In this document: positions 54,553 to 63,825 of the stretch, in pieces
How the letters are laid out: every line of letters starts with the position of its first letter
Position numbering within the stretch: position 1 is the first letter of the stretch
DNA from: Devosia sp.
GTDB lineage: Bacteria; Pseudomonadota; Alphaproteobacteria; Rhizobiales; Devosiaceae
Length of the DNA stretch: 64,000 nucleotides
Reading direction: 5' to 3'
Assembly (NCBI RefSeq): GCF_017307495.1
Contig: NZ_JAFKHE010000026.1
Location: 50,938-114,937 of the forward strand
Notes under the pieces: generated by a model
Seen by the model: the letters and a program-made list of their open reading frames with translations, nothing else
Database searches by the model: none
What the model was told of the DNA's origin: nothing
Translations under genes and position numbers: made by a program

Positions 54553-55620
54553 TCATTCGTCCACCCCAGCCGCCACCAGCACCTTGCGGAACACGCTGGG
54601 CAGCGCCTCGGCGTCGAGTTCGCGCGGGTCGGCCCACCAGCCGTCCGCCAGCGTCCCGGTCTCGGCGACTACTGCCGTCCACACCTCGAGCTCCAGCCGG
54701 AAATGGGTGAACACGTGCACCACCTGGCCGCGATGCTGCCAGTCGGACGACAGCGGCGGGACAACCGGGCGCCGGTCCGAAGTCCACTCCGACACCGGCG
54801 TCTCGGTCATCTTGGCCAGCAGGCCCTTGTCGGCCCGCGTCCTCAGGTACACGTCGCCATCGGCATCGCGCATGACGAAGGCGTGGCCGTAGCGGGTGGG
54901 GCGCTCCGCCTTCTCGGCCTTGACCGGATAGGCCAGCGGTTCGAGCTTCGCGCCACGGCAGCCGGGCTCGAGCGGGCAGAGGATGCAGGCAGCGTTGCGC
55001 GGCGCGCAGATGGTCGCGCCAAGGTCCATCAGCGCCTGGGCAAAATCCCCCGCCCGCGCCGGCACCGCTTGTTGCACCGACTCGCGCACCAGGTCCTTGG
55101 CCTCGCGCACAGGCACGTCGAGCGCCAAATAGCGCGCCACCACGCGATCGACATTGCCGTCCACGACCGCGATGCGTTCGTCGGCGGTGATCGATGAAAT
55201 CGCCGCAGCCGTGTATCGCCCCACGCCCGGCAGCGTCAGCAACTCCTCCGACGAGGTCGGGAAGCGACCACCGAACCGCTCGACCACGGCAACCGCACAG
55301 GCATGGAGGTTCCGCGCCCTAGCGTAGTAGCCAAGGCCTGCCCATTCGACGAGCACTGCTTCGAGCGGCGCCGCGGCCAGGTGACCGACGGTCGGCCAGA
55401 GATGCAGGAAGCGGGCGTAATACCGCCCTACCGCCGCAACGGTGGTCTGCTGCAGCATGATCTCGCTGAGCCACACCCGATAGGGATCGGGGCTAACGCC
55501 GCGCGCCCGGTCGGCCGGGCTGGTCCGCCACGGCAGCGAGCGCGCATGGCGATCGTACCAGGTGAGCACGGCGGCGGCATCCAGAGGCACGGGGTTTTGC
55601 GAGAAAGCAGGATTTGGCAT
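54553..55620 (-). CDS. mutY: A/G-specific adenine DNA glycosylase
   Basis: A 355-residue base-excision enzyme removing A opposite 8-oxoG. LPWRTSPADRARGVSPDPYRVWLSEIMLQQTTV includes the catalytic Glu (SEIMLQQT), LPGVGRYTAAAI is the HhH motif, VDGNVDRVVAR has the Asp, and CAPRNAACILCPLEPGC the 4Fe-4S Cys. A C-terminal NUDIX-like 8-oxoG domain follows. ATG at 55620 is chosen; the frame stays open upstream but opposite the DUF721 gene. Confidence 0.95.
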   Translation of the reverse strand: MPNPAFSQNPVPLDAAAVLTWYDRHARSLPWRTSPADRARGVSPDPYRVWLSEIMLQQTTVAAVGRYYARFLHLWPTVGHLAAAPLEAVLVEWAGLGYYARARNLHACAVAVVERFGGRFPTSSEELLTLPGVGRYTAAAISSITADERIAVVDGNVDRVVARYLALDVPVREAKDLVRESVQQAVPARAGDFAQALMDLGATICAPRNAACILCPLEPGCRGAKLEPLAYPVKAEKAERPTRYGHAFVMRDADGDVYLRTRADKGLLAKMTETPVSEWTSDRRPVVPPLSSDWQHRGQVVHVFTHFRLELEVWTAVVAETGTLADGWWADPRELDAEALPSVFRKVLVAAGVDE

Positions 55621-55684
55621 GATAGGGGGCAACAGATGGCGCGCCGTTTCCGGCCGCGCAAGCCGCAGCGGGAAGTTGTTACCA

Positions 55685-56218
55685 GTGGCCGACAAAGCCA
55701 AAGCCCCAGCCAAGGACAAGAGCAAGGACGACGCTCCGCCAAAGCGGCTCAACCGCACCGTCGGCGTCGCAGAGGCGCTTGGCCGCGCGCTGGATCCCGC
55801 CCTCAAGAAGCGCGGCTTTGCCAGTCGCGACATCGTCGCCAACTGGGCCGCCATGGCGCCAGCGCCCTACGACAAGGTCACCCGCCCGGACAAGCTGAGC
55901 TGGCCGCGCGGCGAGAAGGGCGCCGAGGGTGCCATACTGCATCTGAGCTGCCACCCCGGCCACGCTCTCGCGTTGCAGCACGAAGGGCAGCGGGTCGCGT
56001 CCGCCATCAACCGCTATTTCGGTTATCTCCTCGTCGGCCAGGTGCGCCTCAGCGCCACACCCTTTGCCATCGAGGCGGCCGCGCCGGAAACCGTCCCGGC
56101 CCTTCCCGATGTCACGCGCGCCCGTATCGGCCGCGTGGTCGAACGCGTGGAGGATCCCGGGGTGCGCGAGGCGCTGCGCGAGCTGGGACAGGCGATGGCG
56201 CGGAAGAAGATGCGGTAG
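55685..56218 (+). CDS. DUF721 (DciA-like) protein
   Basis: A 177-residue protein, start GTG at 55685 after GGGAAG. The N-terminal 25 residues are Lys/Ala-rich and disordered; the core LGRALDPALKKRGFASRDIVANWAAM and ALALQHEGQRVASAINRYFG match DUF721. The family includes DciA, which loads replicative helicase in bacteria without DnaC. It diverges from mutY, and a DsbA-like gene follows, the usual alphaproteobacterial order ending in smc. Confidence 0.88.
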   Translation: MADKAKAPAKDKSKDDAPPKRLNRTVGVAEALGRALDPALKKRGFASRDIVANWAAMAPAPYDKVTRPDKLSWPRGEKGAEGAILHLSCHPGHALALQHEGQRVASAINRYFGYLLVGQVRLSATPFAIEAAAPETVPALPDVTRARIGRVVERVEDPGVREALRELGQAMARKKMR

Positions 56219-56385
56219 GCGTCGCACTGCTCCGCTCCCCTTGAGCGACAGATACCTCGCGCAGCGAGGGGTTGAGGGGACCCATCGTCCAATCCGCCAC
56301 CTCTCGAACTGTTCATCGCCCGTTGAACTTGCCCCCCGTAAGTTCGGCGCGATATACGGGCTGCAACGAAAAATGGAGATAACTC

Positions 56386-57045
56386 GTGGCCAACCGTCGC
56401 AACATTCTCATCGGCTCGGGCGCCGCCGTGCTCGCCGCCGCGTCGGGCACGAGCCTGTCGCTGCTGTTTGGCGCCACCGGCGCGCTGGCGCAGCAGTTCG
56501 ACGCTGCCAAGCTGATGGCGCCGGCGGGCAACTACAAGGACCACGCGCTGGGCAATCCCCAGTCCAAGGTGACGCTGATCGAGTACCTGTCGCCGACCTG
56601 CCCGCACTGCAAGGCTTTCGCGCTCGACGTCTATCCGCAGCTCAAGGCGGAATACATCGACACCAACAAGATCCAGTACATCCCGCGCCCGTTCATCCGC
56701 AACGTGCTCGATGCGGTGGTGTTCATGCTGGCCGAGGCGGCCGGCGAGGCGAAGTACCACGATGTGGTCGAAACCTTCTTCAAGACCCAGGACACCTGGG
56801 CGGCGTCGAACACGCCGAACGACGCGATCTTCGCAATCGCCCAGCAGCTCGGTTTCACCAAGGAAAGCTACGACGCTGCCTTGACGAATCAGGACCTCTA
56901 CGCCGGTCTGGAAGCGGTGCAGAAGCAGGCTCTCGACGAGTTCAAGCTGCAGGGTACGCCGACCTTCTACATCAACGGCAAGATGCTGTCGGGGGAGACT
57001 TCGCTTGAGGCTCTCAAGGCCGAAATCGATCCGCTACTCGCCTAA
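56386..57045 (+). CDS. DsbA-family thiol:disulfide protein
   Basis: A 219-residue protein starting with GTG after GGAG. A Tat-like or Sec-type leader (ANRRNILIGSGAAVLAAASG) precedes the thioredoxin fold; the active site is Cys72-Pro-His-Cys75 in SPTCPHCKAF, the DsbA motif. The inserted helical region and the cis-Pro loop GTPTFYINGK are present. It probably oxidises or isomerises periplasmic disulfides. smc follows after 24 bases. Confidence 0.9.
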   Translation: MANRRNILIGSGAAVLAAASGTSLSLLFGATGALAQQFDAAKLMAPAGNYKDHALGNPQSKVTLIEYLSPTCPHCKAFALDVYPQLKAEYIDTNKIQYIPRPFIRNVLDAVVFMLAEAAGEAKYHDVVETFFKTQDTWAASNTPNDAIFAIAQQLGFTKESYDAALTNQDLYAGLEAVQKQALDEFKLQGTPTFYINGKMLSGETSLEALKAEIDPLLA

Positions 57046-57050
57046 GCGTC

Positions 57051-57066
57051 GCGCCCCGTGGGGCGC
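57051..57066 (+). promoter_or_regulatory. Hairpin directly before the smc start
   Basis: GCGCCCC and GGGGCGC pair over 7 bp with only GT between them, ending three bases before the ATG of smc and covering the place of a ribosome site. Stem strength and position would reduce translation of smc; no T-run follows. Confidence 0.45.
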
Positions 57067-57069
57067 GCG

Positions 57070-60000
57070 ATGAAGTTCACGCGCCTCAAGCTCACCGGCT
57101 TCAAGTCCTTCTGCGATGCGACCGAGCTCCACCTGGAGCCCGGTCTTTCTGGCGTTGTCGGGCCCAATGGCTGCGGCAAGTCCAACCTTGTCGAAGCGCT
57201 GCGCTGGGTGATGGGCGAAAGCTCGTACAAGGCAATGCGCGCCTCGGGCATGGACGACGTGATCTTTTCCGGCTCGGGCAGCCGGCCGGGCCGCAACACC
57301 GCCGAAGTCACCCTCGTCCTCGACAATTCCGATCGCACCGCGCCGGCCCCGCTCAATCATGCCGACGTGCTCGAGGTCACCCGCCGCATCGAGCGCGAGG
57401 AAGGCTCGGTCTATCGCGTCAACGGCAAGGAAGTCCGCGCCCGTGACGTGCAGCTGCTGTTCGCCGATGCCTCGACCGGCGCGCATTCGCCCGCCCTCGT
57501 CCGCCAGGGCCAGATCGGCGAGCTGATCGCGGCCAAGCCGCAGCAGCGCCGCGCCCTACTCGAAGAGGCTGCCGGCATTTCCGGCCTCCACTCCCGCCGT
57601 CACGAGGCCGAGTTGCGCCTGCGCGCCGCCGAGCAGAACCTCGAGCGCGTCGACGACATCATCGCGCAGGTCGAGCAGCAGCTCGAAACGCTGAAGCGGC
57701 AGGCCCGGCTCGCCGTGCGCTACCGGGCGCTGTCGGGCGACATCCGAAAGGCCGAGGCGACGCTGTTCCACATCCGCTGGATCGCCGCGCGCTTCAACGA
57801 GAAGGACGCAGAGGCGGCACAGGCCAAGCTGGTGCGCGAGTTGGCCGAGGCACAGCACACCGAGCTCGAGGCGCAGAAGCTCGTATTCCTCGCCGACAAG
57901 GCGCTGGCACCGCTGCGCGAATCCGAAGCGGCGGCCGGGGCAGCGTTGCAGCGGCTCACCATCCTGGCCGAGCAGCTCGATAACGAGGCTCGGCGCGCCG
58001 CCTCCCGCCTGACCGAACTCAACGAGCGGCTGAAGCAGATCGAGCAGGATGCCGTGCGCGAACGCGCCCTCGTCGGCGAGAGTGACGAAGCGCTGAAGTC
58101 CGCCGCTGCCGAGCGCACCCAGCTCGAGGCCGAAGCCGCCGGTGAACAGCAGGCGCTCGAGGCCGCCCGCGTCGCCGCCGAGGCCATGCAGGCCGAAGTC
58201 GCGACGGCCGACCTCGCGGCCCGCGCCGCCGCCGAGGCCCTGGCCCAGCTCCGCGCTCGCCGCGCGGCCGCCGAACGCGGCGTGAGCGAGGCCCGCACCC
58301 GCGCGCAGCGGCTTGAGGCGCAGGTCGCCGATGTCGTGCGCGAGGCCGAACAGCTGTCTCGTACGCTCGCCTCCGATGCCACGCTTGCCGCCAGGCGCGC
58401 GGCGCTCGAACAGGCGCAGGCGCGTGCCGGTTCGGCCGAGGCGGATGCCGTGGCGGCCGAGGCCGCCGCCAGCGCCGCACAGGCCGCAGCCGATGCCATC
58501 CGGCCCGAGGTGCAGCAGATCGAAGCGGCGCTCAACCGGCTCGAGGCCGAAGCGCAGACGCTGACGCGCATCCTCAACCATGGCGGCGCCAGCAAGTGGC
58601 CGGCGATCGTCGACCAGCTGAAAGTGTCACCGGGCTACGAAACCGCCCTCGGCGCCGCGCTCGGTGACGATCTCGATGCCTCGTCGGACGCCGGTGCGCC
58701 GCTCCACTGGGCCGGCGCCGCCGCCGGCGACGACCCCGCCCTGCCCGCTGGCGCGACGCCGTTGTCCGAGTTCGTCGCGGGCAGCCCGCTGCTCGCCCGG
58801 CGCCTCGCCCAGGTTGGCATCGTCGATGCTGCCGATGGCGCCCGCCTGATGGGCGAGCTGAAGCCGGGCCAGCGGCTGGTCAGCAAACAGGGCGCGCTCT
58901 GGCGCTGGGACGGTTTCGTCGCCGCGGCGGATGCTCCCACCGCCGCCGCCGAGAAGCTGGCGCAGCGCAACCGTCTCGCCGAGCTCGAGACGGAGATCGC
59001 CGAGGCCCGCAATCGCCGCAACAGCCGCCGAGCCGACGCCACCGCCCTTACCGAAGCACTCACCGCCGCGCGCAATGACGAGCGAAGCAAGCGCGAGGCC
59101 TGGCGCGCGGCGCAGCGCGACATCGCCACCACGCAGGCCGAGCTCGACAAGGCGCAGCGCGCCATCGGCGACCTGACGACGCGCCAGGCCGCGCTCGAAG
59201 AGACCCGCACCCGCCTCGAGGCCGGCCGCGCCGAAGCCGTCGCCGCGGTCACCGAGGCCGGGCGGTTGGTCGCCGAATCTGCCGACGAATCGGAGGCGGC
59301 AGGCCTCTATTCCACCCGCCAGGCGCAGCTCGCCGAACTGCGCGGCAAGGCCGACGATGCCAGGCTCAAGCTCGGCGGCTTCGAGACTGCCGCCCGCATG
59401 CGCGCGTCGCGCCTCGGCCAGCTCGCCGCCGACGTCGCTGCCTGGACCCGTCGCCGCGACAGCGCCGCGGCCCAGCTCGCCACCCTCGACACCCGCTCCG
59501 GCGAAGTCCGCGACCAGATCGCGGCGCTCCAGGCTTCGCCCGAGGATTTTGCCGAGCGCCGCTTCGCGCTCGACCGGCAGATCGACGCCGCGCGCGAGGC
59601 GCACAAGGCGACCACCGATGCGCTCAGCGTCGGCGAGAATCGTCATCGCGAGGCCGACCGCGCCCAGCGCCTCGCCCACGACGCCCTGTCCGGCTTCCGT
59701 GCCGAGCTGGCGCGTGTCGAGGAGCGCATCAAGGGCCTCATCGCACAGCGCCATCAGATCGAGCGGCAGGTGCATGAAACGCTCAACATCGAGGCGTCGC
59801 GCACCGCCGAACTGGCCGGCATCCGACCGGAACACGCCCTGCCGCAGGAAAGCCAGGTCGAAGCCCAGGTCGAGCGGCTGAAGGCCGAGCGCGAGCGGCT
59901 GGGTGGCGTCAACCTCGGGGCCGAGAAGGAAGCCGAGGAGGTTCGGGAGAAGCTCGACCTCATGGTCAAGGATCGCGACGACCTGATCGCGGCCATCGCC

Positions 60001-60528
60001 AAGCTCCGTGCCGGCATCCAGAGCCTCAACCGCGAGGGCCGGCAGCGGCTCAACGAGGCGTTCGAGAAGGTCAACGCCTACTTCCAGGAGCTGTTCACCT
60101 CGCTGTTCGGCGGCGGCACGGCGGAACTGCAATTCGTCGAAAGCGAGGATCCGCTCGAGGCGGGTCTCGAGATCATCGCGCGCCCGCCCGGCAAGAAGCC
60201 CTCGACCATGACGCTGCTGTCCGGCGGCGAGCAGGCCCTCACCGCGATGAGCCTCATCTTCGCGGTGTTCCTCACCAACCCGGCGCCGATCTGCGTGCTC
60301 GACGAGGTCGACGCCCCGCTCGACGACGCCAATGTCGAGCGCTTCTGCAACCTGCTCGACACCATGCGCCAGCGCACCGAGACGCGCTTCCTCGTCATCA
60401 CCCACAATCCCATCACCATGGCCCGCGTCGACCGGCTGTTCGGCGTCACCATGGCCGAGCGGGGCGTCAGCCAGCTGGTATCGGTCGACCTGAAGGGCGC
60501 AGAGGAAGCCGTGCGGCAGGCGAGCTAG
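57070..60528 (+). CDS. smc: Chromosome segregation protein SMC
   Basis: A 1152-residue SMC ATPase for chromosome condensation and segregation. Walker A GPNGCGKSNLVEALRWVMGE near residue 32, two long coiled coils rich in Ala, Glu and Arg (about 170-500 and 640-960), a hinge around 505-620 and the C-terminal signature LLSGGEQALTAMSLIFAVFL with Walker B PICVLDEVDAPLDDANVERF. ATG at 57070 gives the normal MKFTRLKL start; a GTG 12 bases upstream is possible. scpA and scpB are not in the window. Confidence 0.95.
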   Translation: MKFTRLKLTGFKSFCDATELHLEPGLSGVVGPNGCGKSNLVEALRWVMGESSYKAMRASGMDDVIFSGSGSRPGRNTAEVTLVLDNSDRTAPAPLNHADVLEVTRRIEREEGSVYRVNGKEVRARDVQLLFADASTGAHSPALVRQGQIGELIAAKPQQRRALLEEAAGISGLHSRRHEAELRLRAAEQNLERVDDIIAQVEQQLETLKRQARLAVRYRALSGDIRKAEATLFHIRWIAARFNEKDAEAAQAKLVRELAEAQHTELEAQKLVFLADKALAPLRESEAAAGAALQRLTILAEQLDNEARRAASRLTELNERLKQIEQDAVRERALVGESDEALKSAAAERTQLEAEAAGEQQALEAARVAAEAMQAEVATADLAARAAAEALAQLRARRAAAERGVSEARTRAQRLEAQVADVVREAEQLSRTLASDATLAARRAALEQAQARAGSAEADAVAAEAAASAAQAAADAIRPEVQQIEAALNRLEAEAQTLTRILNHGGASKWPAIVDQLKVSPGYETALGAALGDDLDASSDAGAPLHWAGAAAGDDPALPAGATPLSEFVAGSPLLARRLAQVGIVDAADGARLMGELKPGQRLVSKQGALWRWDGFVAAADAPTAAAEKLAQRNRLAELETEIAEARNRRNSRRADATALTEALTAARNDERSKREAWRAAQRDIATTQAELDKAQRAIGDLTTRQAALEETRTRLEAGRAEAVAAVTEAGRLVAESADESEAAGLYSTRQAQLAELRGKADDARLKLGGFETAARMRASRLGQLAADVAAWTRRRDSAAAQLATLDTRSGEVRDQIAALQASPEDFAERRFALDRQIDAAREAHKATTDALSVGENRHREADRAQRLAHDALSGFRAELARVEERIKGLIAQRHQIERQVHETLNIEASRTAELAGIRPEHALPQESQVEAQVERLKAERERLGGVNLGAEKEAEEVREKLDLMVKDRDDLIAAIAKLRAGIQSLNREGRQRLNEAFEKVNAYFQELFTSLFGGGTAELQFVESEDPLEAGLEIIARPPGKKPSTMTLLSGGEQALTAMSLIFAVFLTNPAPICVLDEVDAPLDDANVERFCNLLDTMRQRTETRFLVITHNPITMARVDRLFGVTMAERGVSQLVSVDLKGAEEAVRQAS

Positions 60529-60529
60529 C

Positions 60530-60632
60530 TCCCCTCCCCCTTGAGGGGAGGGGTGGGGGGTGGGGGTCCATCAGTGATCCGCCGAACCACCCCCTCCCTC
60601 ATTCCCTCCCCTCAAGGGGGAGGGAGGGGCTT
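60530..60632. repeat. Repeat family B, copy 5
   Basis: CTCCCCTCCCCCTTGAGGGGAGGGG and TTCCCTCCCCTCAAGGGGGAGGGAGG are inverted copies about 40 bases apart with GGGTGGGGGT between. It follows the smc stop by one base and may act as terminator. Confidence 0.8.
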
Positions 60633-60774
60633 GCCTTGGGATCGCGCCGCGCCCCGGTCACTGCCCCACACTCGCCCCAATCGCCACGGCCAGAGTCGAA
60701 TGACTCAATGTCACACCTGTTCGCCGCCCGGAAACTGTATGTTATTTCAACGACTTATGGCGCTTATCACAGCC

Positions 60775-60803
60775 TTGACACCATTCGGGGGCGCCACTAT
60801 GTT
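60775..60803 (+). promoter_or_regulatory. Sigma-70-type promoter of the F0 ATP synthase operon
   Basis: TTGACA (60775-60780), a 17-base spacer and TATGTT (60798-60803). Transcription should start near 60810, leaving a leader of about 50 bases before the ATG of atpI. Confidence 0.82.
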
Positions 60804-60862
60804 GCCCGCGACTTCAGGGGCTCCAGTTTCAGCTACGGTCCGGAGGCGCAAGGGAGAGCGGG

Positions 60863-61252
60863 ATGACAGAGTCACGCGGTACCAAGCGTCCTTCGAGTGA
60901 TGGAAAACCGGGACCCCTTACGTCCGACCTGGCGGCGCGCATCAAGCGGGCGCAGGTCGAGGCGGATGTGCCGGGTGACGCGGATATTGCTGCGACCAAC
61001 CGGGACATGTCCGGATTGAGCCGCGGCCTGCGGCTTGGCTCGGAATTCATTGCGGCCATCCTGGTTGGCGCAGGTCTTGGTTACCTGCTCGACCTGTGGC
61101 TGAAGACCAGTCCCTGGCTGTTGCTGGTGATGCTGCTGGTCGGCTTTGCGGCGGGCGTGCTCAATGTGGTGCGCTCCACTGCTGAAATGAACCGGGCGGC
61201 GCCGCCGCCCACGGACGCCATGCGCGTTCCGGACGACGCAGAAGACGAGTGA
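60863..61252 (+). CDS. atpI: F0F1 ATP synthase assembly protein AtpI
   Basis: A 129-residue protein with two membrane helices (about 55-78 and 81-105). [50 protein letters not shown] is the AtpI pattern. It helps assemble the c-ring. A GGGAGAG site precedes the ATG. First gene of the F0 operon; the F1 genes are elsewhere, as usual in alphaproteobacteria. Confidence 0.93.
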   Translation: MTESRGTKRPSSDGKPGPLTSDLAARIKRAQVEADVPGDADIAATNRDMSGLSRGLRLGSEFIAAILVGAGLGYLLDLWLKTSPWLLLVMLLVGFAAGVLNVVRSTAEMNRAAPPPTDAMRVPDDAEDE

Positions 61253-61277
61253 AGGCGCTAGCCTGAAGGAACAGCAG

Positions 61278-62033
61278 TTGGCCGATCCGAATAAAGTCGA
61301 CCCGATCCACCAGTTCCAGATCACCGATATCGTTTCCTTCGGTGACGGCGGCATCTCCTTCACCAACTCGGCACTGTTCATGGTGCTGACGGTCGGCCTC
61401 ATCGCCGCCTACCTCATCCTCTCGACGCAGAAGCGCGCGCTGGTTCCCAACCGCGTGCAGCTCGTGTCCGAGATGCTCTACGAGTTCGTCGCCAAGATGG
61501 TGTCGGACTCGGCCGGCAAGGCCGGCATGAAGTTCTTCCCGTTCGTGTTCTCGCTGTTCATGTTCGTGCTCGTCGCCAACATGTTCGGCATGATCCCGTT
61601 CTTCTTCACCGTCACCAGCCACATCATCATCACCTTCGCGCTGGCGATGCTGGTGTTTGCGGTGGTCATCATCTACGGGTTCTGGAAGAACGGCTTCAAG
61701 TTCCTCAAGCTGTTCGTGCCGTCGGGCGTTCCCGCCTACGTGCTGCCCATCGTGGTGCCGATCGAGTTCGTTTCGTTCCTCTCGCGCCCGATCTCGCTCA
61801 GCGTTCGTCTCTTCGCCAACATCCTCGCCGGTCACATCACCCTCAAGGTGTTCGCGGGCTTCATCGTCACCCTGGGCGGCCTTGGCTTCCTCGGCTGGCT
61901 CGGTGCACTGCTGCCGCTGATCATGACCGTCGCGATCACGGCGCTCGAATTCCTCGTCGCGGCCCTGCAGGCCTACGTGTTTGCAGTGCTGACCTCGATG
62001 TACATCAACGATGCCATCCATCCGGGGCATTGA
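61278..62033 (+). CDS. atpB: ATP synthase F0 subunit a
   Basis: A 251-residue membrane protein, start TTG at 61278 with AAGGA 10 bases upstream; the N terminus [12 protein letters not shown] is typical of alphaproteobacterial AtpB. Five helices; the essential Arg lies in [14 protein letters not shown], and the end [20 protein letters not shown] is conserved. With the c-ring it forms the proton half-channels. Confidence 0.95.
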   Translation: MADPNKVDPIHQFQITDIVSFGDGGISFTNSALFMVLTVGLIAAYLILSTQKRALVPNRVQLVSEMLYEFVAKMVSDSAGKAGMKFFPFVFSLFMFVLVANMFGMIPFFFTVTSHIIITFALAMLVFAVVIIYGFWKNGFKFLKLFVPSGVPAYVLPIVVPIEFVSFLSRPISLSVRLFANILAGHITLKVFAGFIVTLGGLGFLGWLGALLPLIMTVAITALEFLVAALQAYVFAVLTSMYINDAIHPGH

Positions 62034-62096
62034 TCGGCCGGTTCACAGTGAGACGGCGGCAAGCGCCGTCAATCGGTCGCAAAATGGAGAAGACCA

Positions 62097-62324
62097 ATGG
62101 ATCCAGTAGCAGCTAAATATATCGGTGCAGGTATCGCAGCAATCGGCATGGCCGGCGCGGCGATGGGCGTGGGCAACATCTTCGGCAGCTTCCTGTCGGG
62201 CGCCCTGCGCAACCCGGCAGCCGCCCAGGGCCAGTTCGGCAACCTGATTTTCGGCTTCGCCGTGACCGAAGCTCTCGGCATTTTCTCGTTCCTCATCGCC
62301 CTTCTGCTGCTGTTCGCAGTCTGA
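62097..62324 (+). CDS. atpE: ATP synthase F0 subunit c
   Basis: 75 residues, two helices: [36 protein letters not shown] and [22 protein letters not shown]. Glu58 is the proton-carrying carboxylate. The loop RNPAAAQ contacts F1. A GGAG site precedes the ATG. Confidence 0.96.
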   Translation: MDPVAAKYIGAGIAAIGMAGAAMGVGNIFGSFLSGALRNPAAAQGQFGNLIFGFAVTEALGIFSFLIALLLLFAV

Positions 62325-62408
62325 TTTCGCGACAGGCAGCGATACGCTGACTGAACACGGGCTTCGGGTCTAGATCCGGGGCTCTTCCGGCCGCAAAGGG
62401 TATCCAAG

Positions 62409-63053
62409 ATGGCGGGTTCAGCCCAAGACATCATTTACGTGGCGCAGGCCGAAACCGGCGATGCGCTTCAGGAGGGCACGGTCGTTGCCCCCGCTGAGGA
62501 GCACGCTGCTACGGATGCCGCTCATGGCACCGAAGGCACGCATGCCTCGACCGAGGCGCATTCGGAGGTGTTTCCGCCCTTCGATCCGGCGAGCTTCGGC
62601 AGCCAGTTGCTGTGGCTGGCCCTGTGCTTTGCTGCGCTCTACCTGCTGATGAGCCGCGTGGCCCTGCCGCGCATCGGCTCGATCATCGAGACGCGCCGCA
62701 CCCGCATCGAAGGCGACCTCAAGGAAGCCGAACGTCTCCGTCAGGAGACCGAGAAGGCGGCGGCAGCCTATGAGGCGGCCCTGGCCGAGGCGCGCAAGAA
62801 CGCCCATGCCATCGCCGAGGAAACCCGCGCCGGCATCAAGGCCGACATCGAAGGCCGCCGCGCCGACGTCGAGGCCCAGCTGAGCAAGCGTGTGACCGAG
62901 GCCGAGGCCCGCATCCTTACCGACAAGACTGCGGCCCTCGCCAATGTGGCGACCATCGCGGCCGAGACGGCGCAGGCACTCGTTGCCAGGATCTCCGGCT
63001 CTGCCACGGCAGCCGAAGCCAAGGCGGCGGTCGCCGCGGTCAACAAGGAGTAA
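62409..63053 (+). CDS. atpF': ATP synthase F0 subunit b'
   Basis: A 214-residue stalk protein with an unusually long N-terminal tail (about 50 residues, rich in Ala, Glu and His) before its membrane helix (QLLWLALCFAALYLLMSRVALP, about 72-93), then a long helix of heptad type (RTRIEGDLKEAERLRQETEKAAAAYEAAL). Alphaproteobacteria make heterodimeric b/b' stalks; this first copy with the variable N terminus is b'. Five bases separate it from atpF. Confidence 0.92.
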   Translation: MAGSAQDIIYVAQAETGDALQEGTVVAPAEEHAATDAAHGTEGTHASTEAHSEVFPPFDPASFGSQLLWLALCFAALYLLMSRVALPRIGSIIETRRTRIEGDLKEAERLRQETEKAAAAYEAALAEARKNAHAIAEETRAGIKADIEGRRADVEAQLSKRVTEAEARILTDKTAALANVATIAAETAQALVARISGSATAAEAKAAVAAVNKE

Positions 63054-63058
63054 GGCCC

Positions 63059-63562
63059 ATGTGGAGCTTCGGATTCGACGCCACCACCGGCGCCACCATC
63101 TGGGCGACGATTGCCCTCGTCATTTTCATCGGCATCGCCATCTACTTTGGCATCCACAAGACCATCGCCGGGATGCTCGACGACCGGATCAAGAAGATCG
63201 AGACCGACCTCGCTGAAGCTGAAGCGCTGCGCGCCGAAGCCAAGGCCCTGCTCGACGACTATGCGCGCCGTCGCGAGGAAGCCGAGAAGGAAGCCGAGGG
63301 CATCGTTACGGCTGCCCGCGAAGAGGCGTTCCGCCTGACTGCCGAGGCCAAGGCGTCGCTCGAGGCCATGGTTGCCCGCCGCGAGAAGTCGGTGACCGAC
63401 AAGATCGCCCAGGCGGAAGCCCAGGCCGTCGCCGAAGTCCGCGCCCGCTCGGCCGATCTGGCTGTCGAGGCCGCCCGCGTGCTGCTCGAAAAGCAGGTCG
63501 CCACCAAGGGCGACGCACTGATCGACCAGGCCATCAAGGACGTGGCCGCCCAGCTGAATTGA
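63059..63562 (+). CDS. atpF: ATP synthase F0 subunit b
   Basis: A 167-residue stalk subunit with an N-terminal helix (ATIWATIALVIFIGIAIYFGIHKTI) and a long charged helix starting LDDRIKKIETDLAEAEALRAEAKALLDDYARRREEAEKEAE. It ends in VAAQLN and is the last gene of the F0 operon; a strong terminator follows 24 bases later. Confidence 0.94.
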   Translation: MWSFGFDATTGATIWATIALVIFIGIAIYFGIHKTIAGMLDDRIKKIETDLAEAEALRAEAKALLDDYARRREEAEKEAEGIVTAAREEAFRLTAEAKASLEAMVARREKSVTDKIAQAEAQAVAEVRARSADLAVEAARVLLEKQVATKGDALIDQAIKDVAAQLN

Positions 63563-63585
63563 GCTTGGTACAACGCTGCAGATGA

Positions 63586-63613
63586 GGGCCCGCGCAAGCG
63601 GGCCCTTTCTTTT
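63586..63613 (+). terminator. Rho-independent terminator of the atp operon
   Basis: GGGCCCGC and GCGGGCCC form a perfect 8-bp stem around the tetraloop GCAA, followed by TTTCTTTT. Confidence 0.93.
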
Positions 63614-63653
63614 GCGCCGATGCCGAGACCCGGCACCCGGCATCCCCCACCCC

Positions 63654-63785
63654 GTCATTCCGGCGCAGGCCGGAGAGTGTGGTGCACAATCCCGCCCACC
63701 CACAGCTGTCATCCCAGTGCAAGCCGGGACCCAACTTGCAACCCGCGCCGGCGGCGACGCGGATCCCTGCTTTCGCAGGGATGAC
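63654..63785. repeat. Repeat family C, copies 6 and 7
   Basis: A diverged half GTCATTCCGGCGCAGGCCGGAG, then GTCATCCCAGTGCAAGCCGGGACC matched by GGATCCCTGCTTTCGCAGGGATGACA (63707-63785). Same design as the other family C elements. Confidence 0.75.
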
Positions 63786-63825
63786 ACCGAGAGTGACGGG
63801 AATATCAGTGGCTTGGCGGTGGCGC

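Larger units (their letters stand above)
60529..60862. other. Intergenic region between smc and atpI
   Basis: 334 bases: repeat B copy 5 (60530-60632), about 140 bases without recognised content, then the atp promoter (60775-60803) and leader. A frame overlapping atpI on this strand has no support. Confidence 0.6.

Noticed and set aside
60541..60900. Frame overlapping the start of atpI
   Set aside because: Begins in repeat B and reads through the atp promoter; AtpI is clear in another frame.
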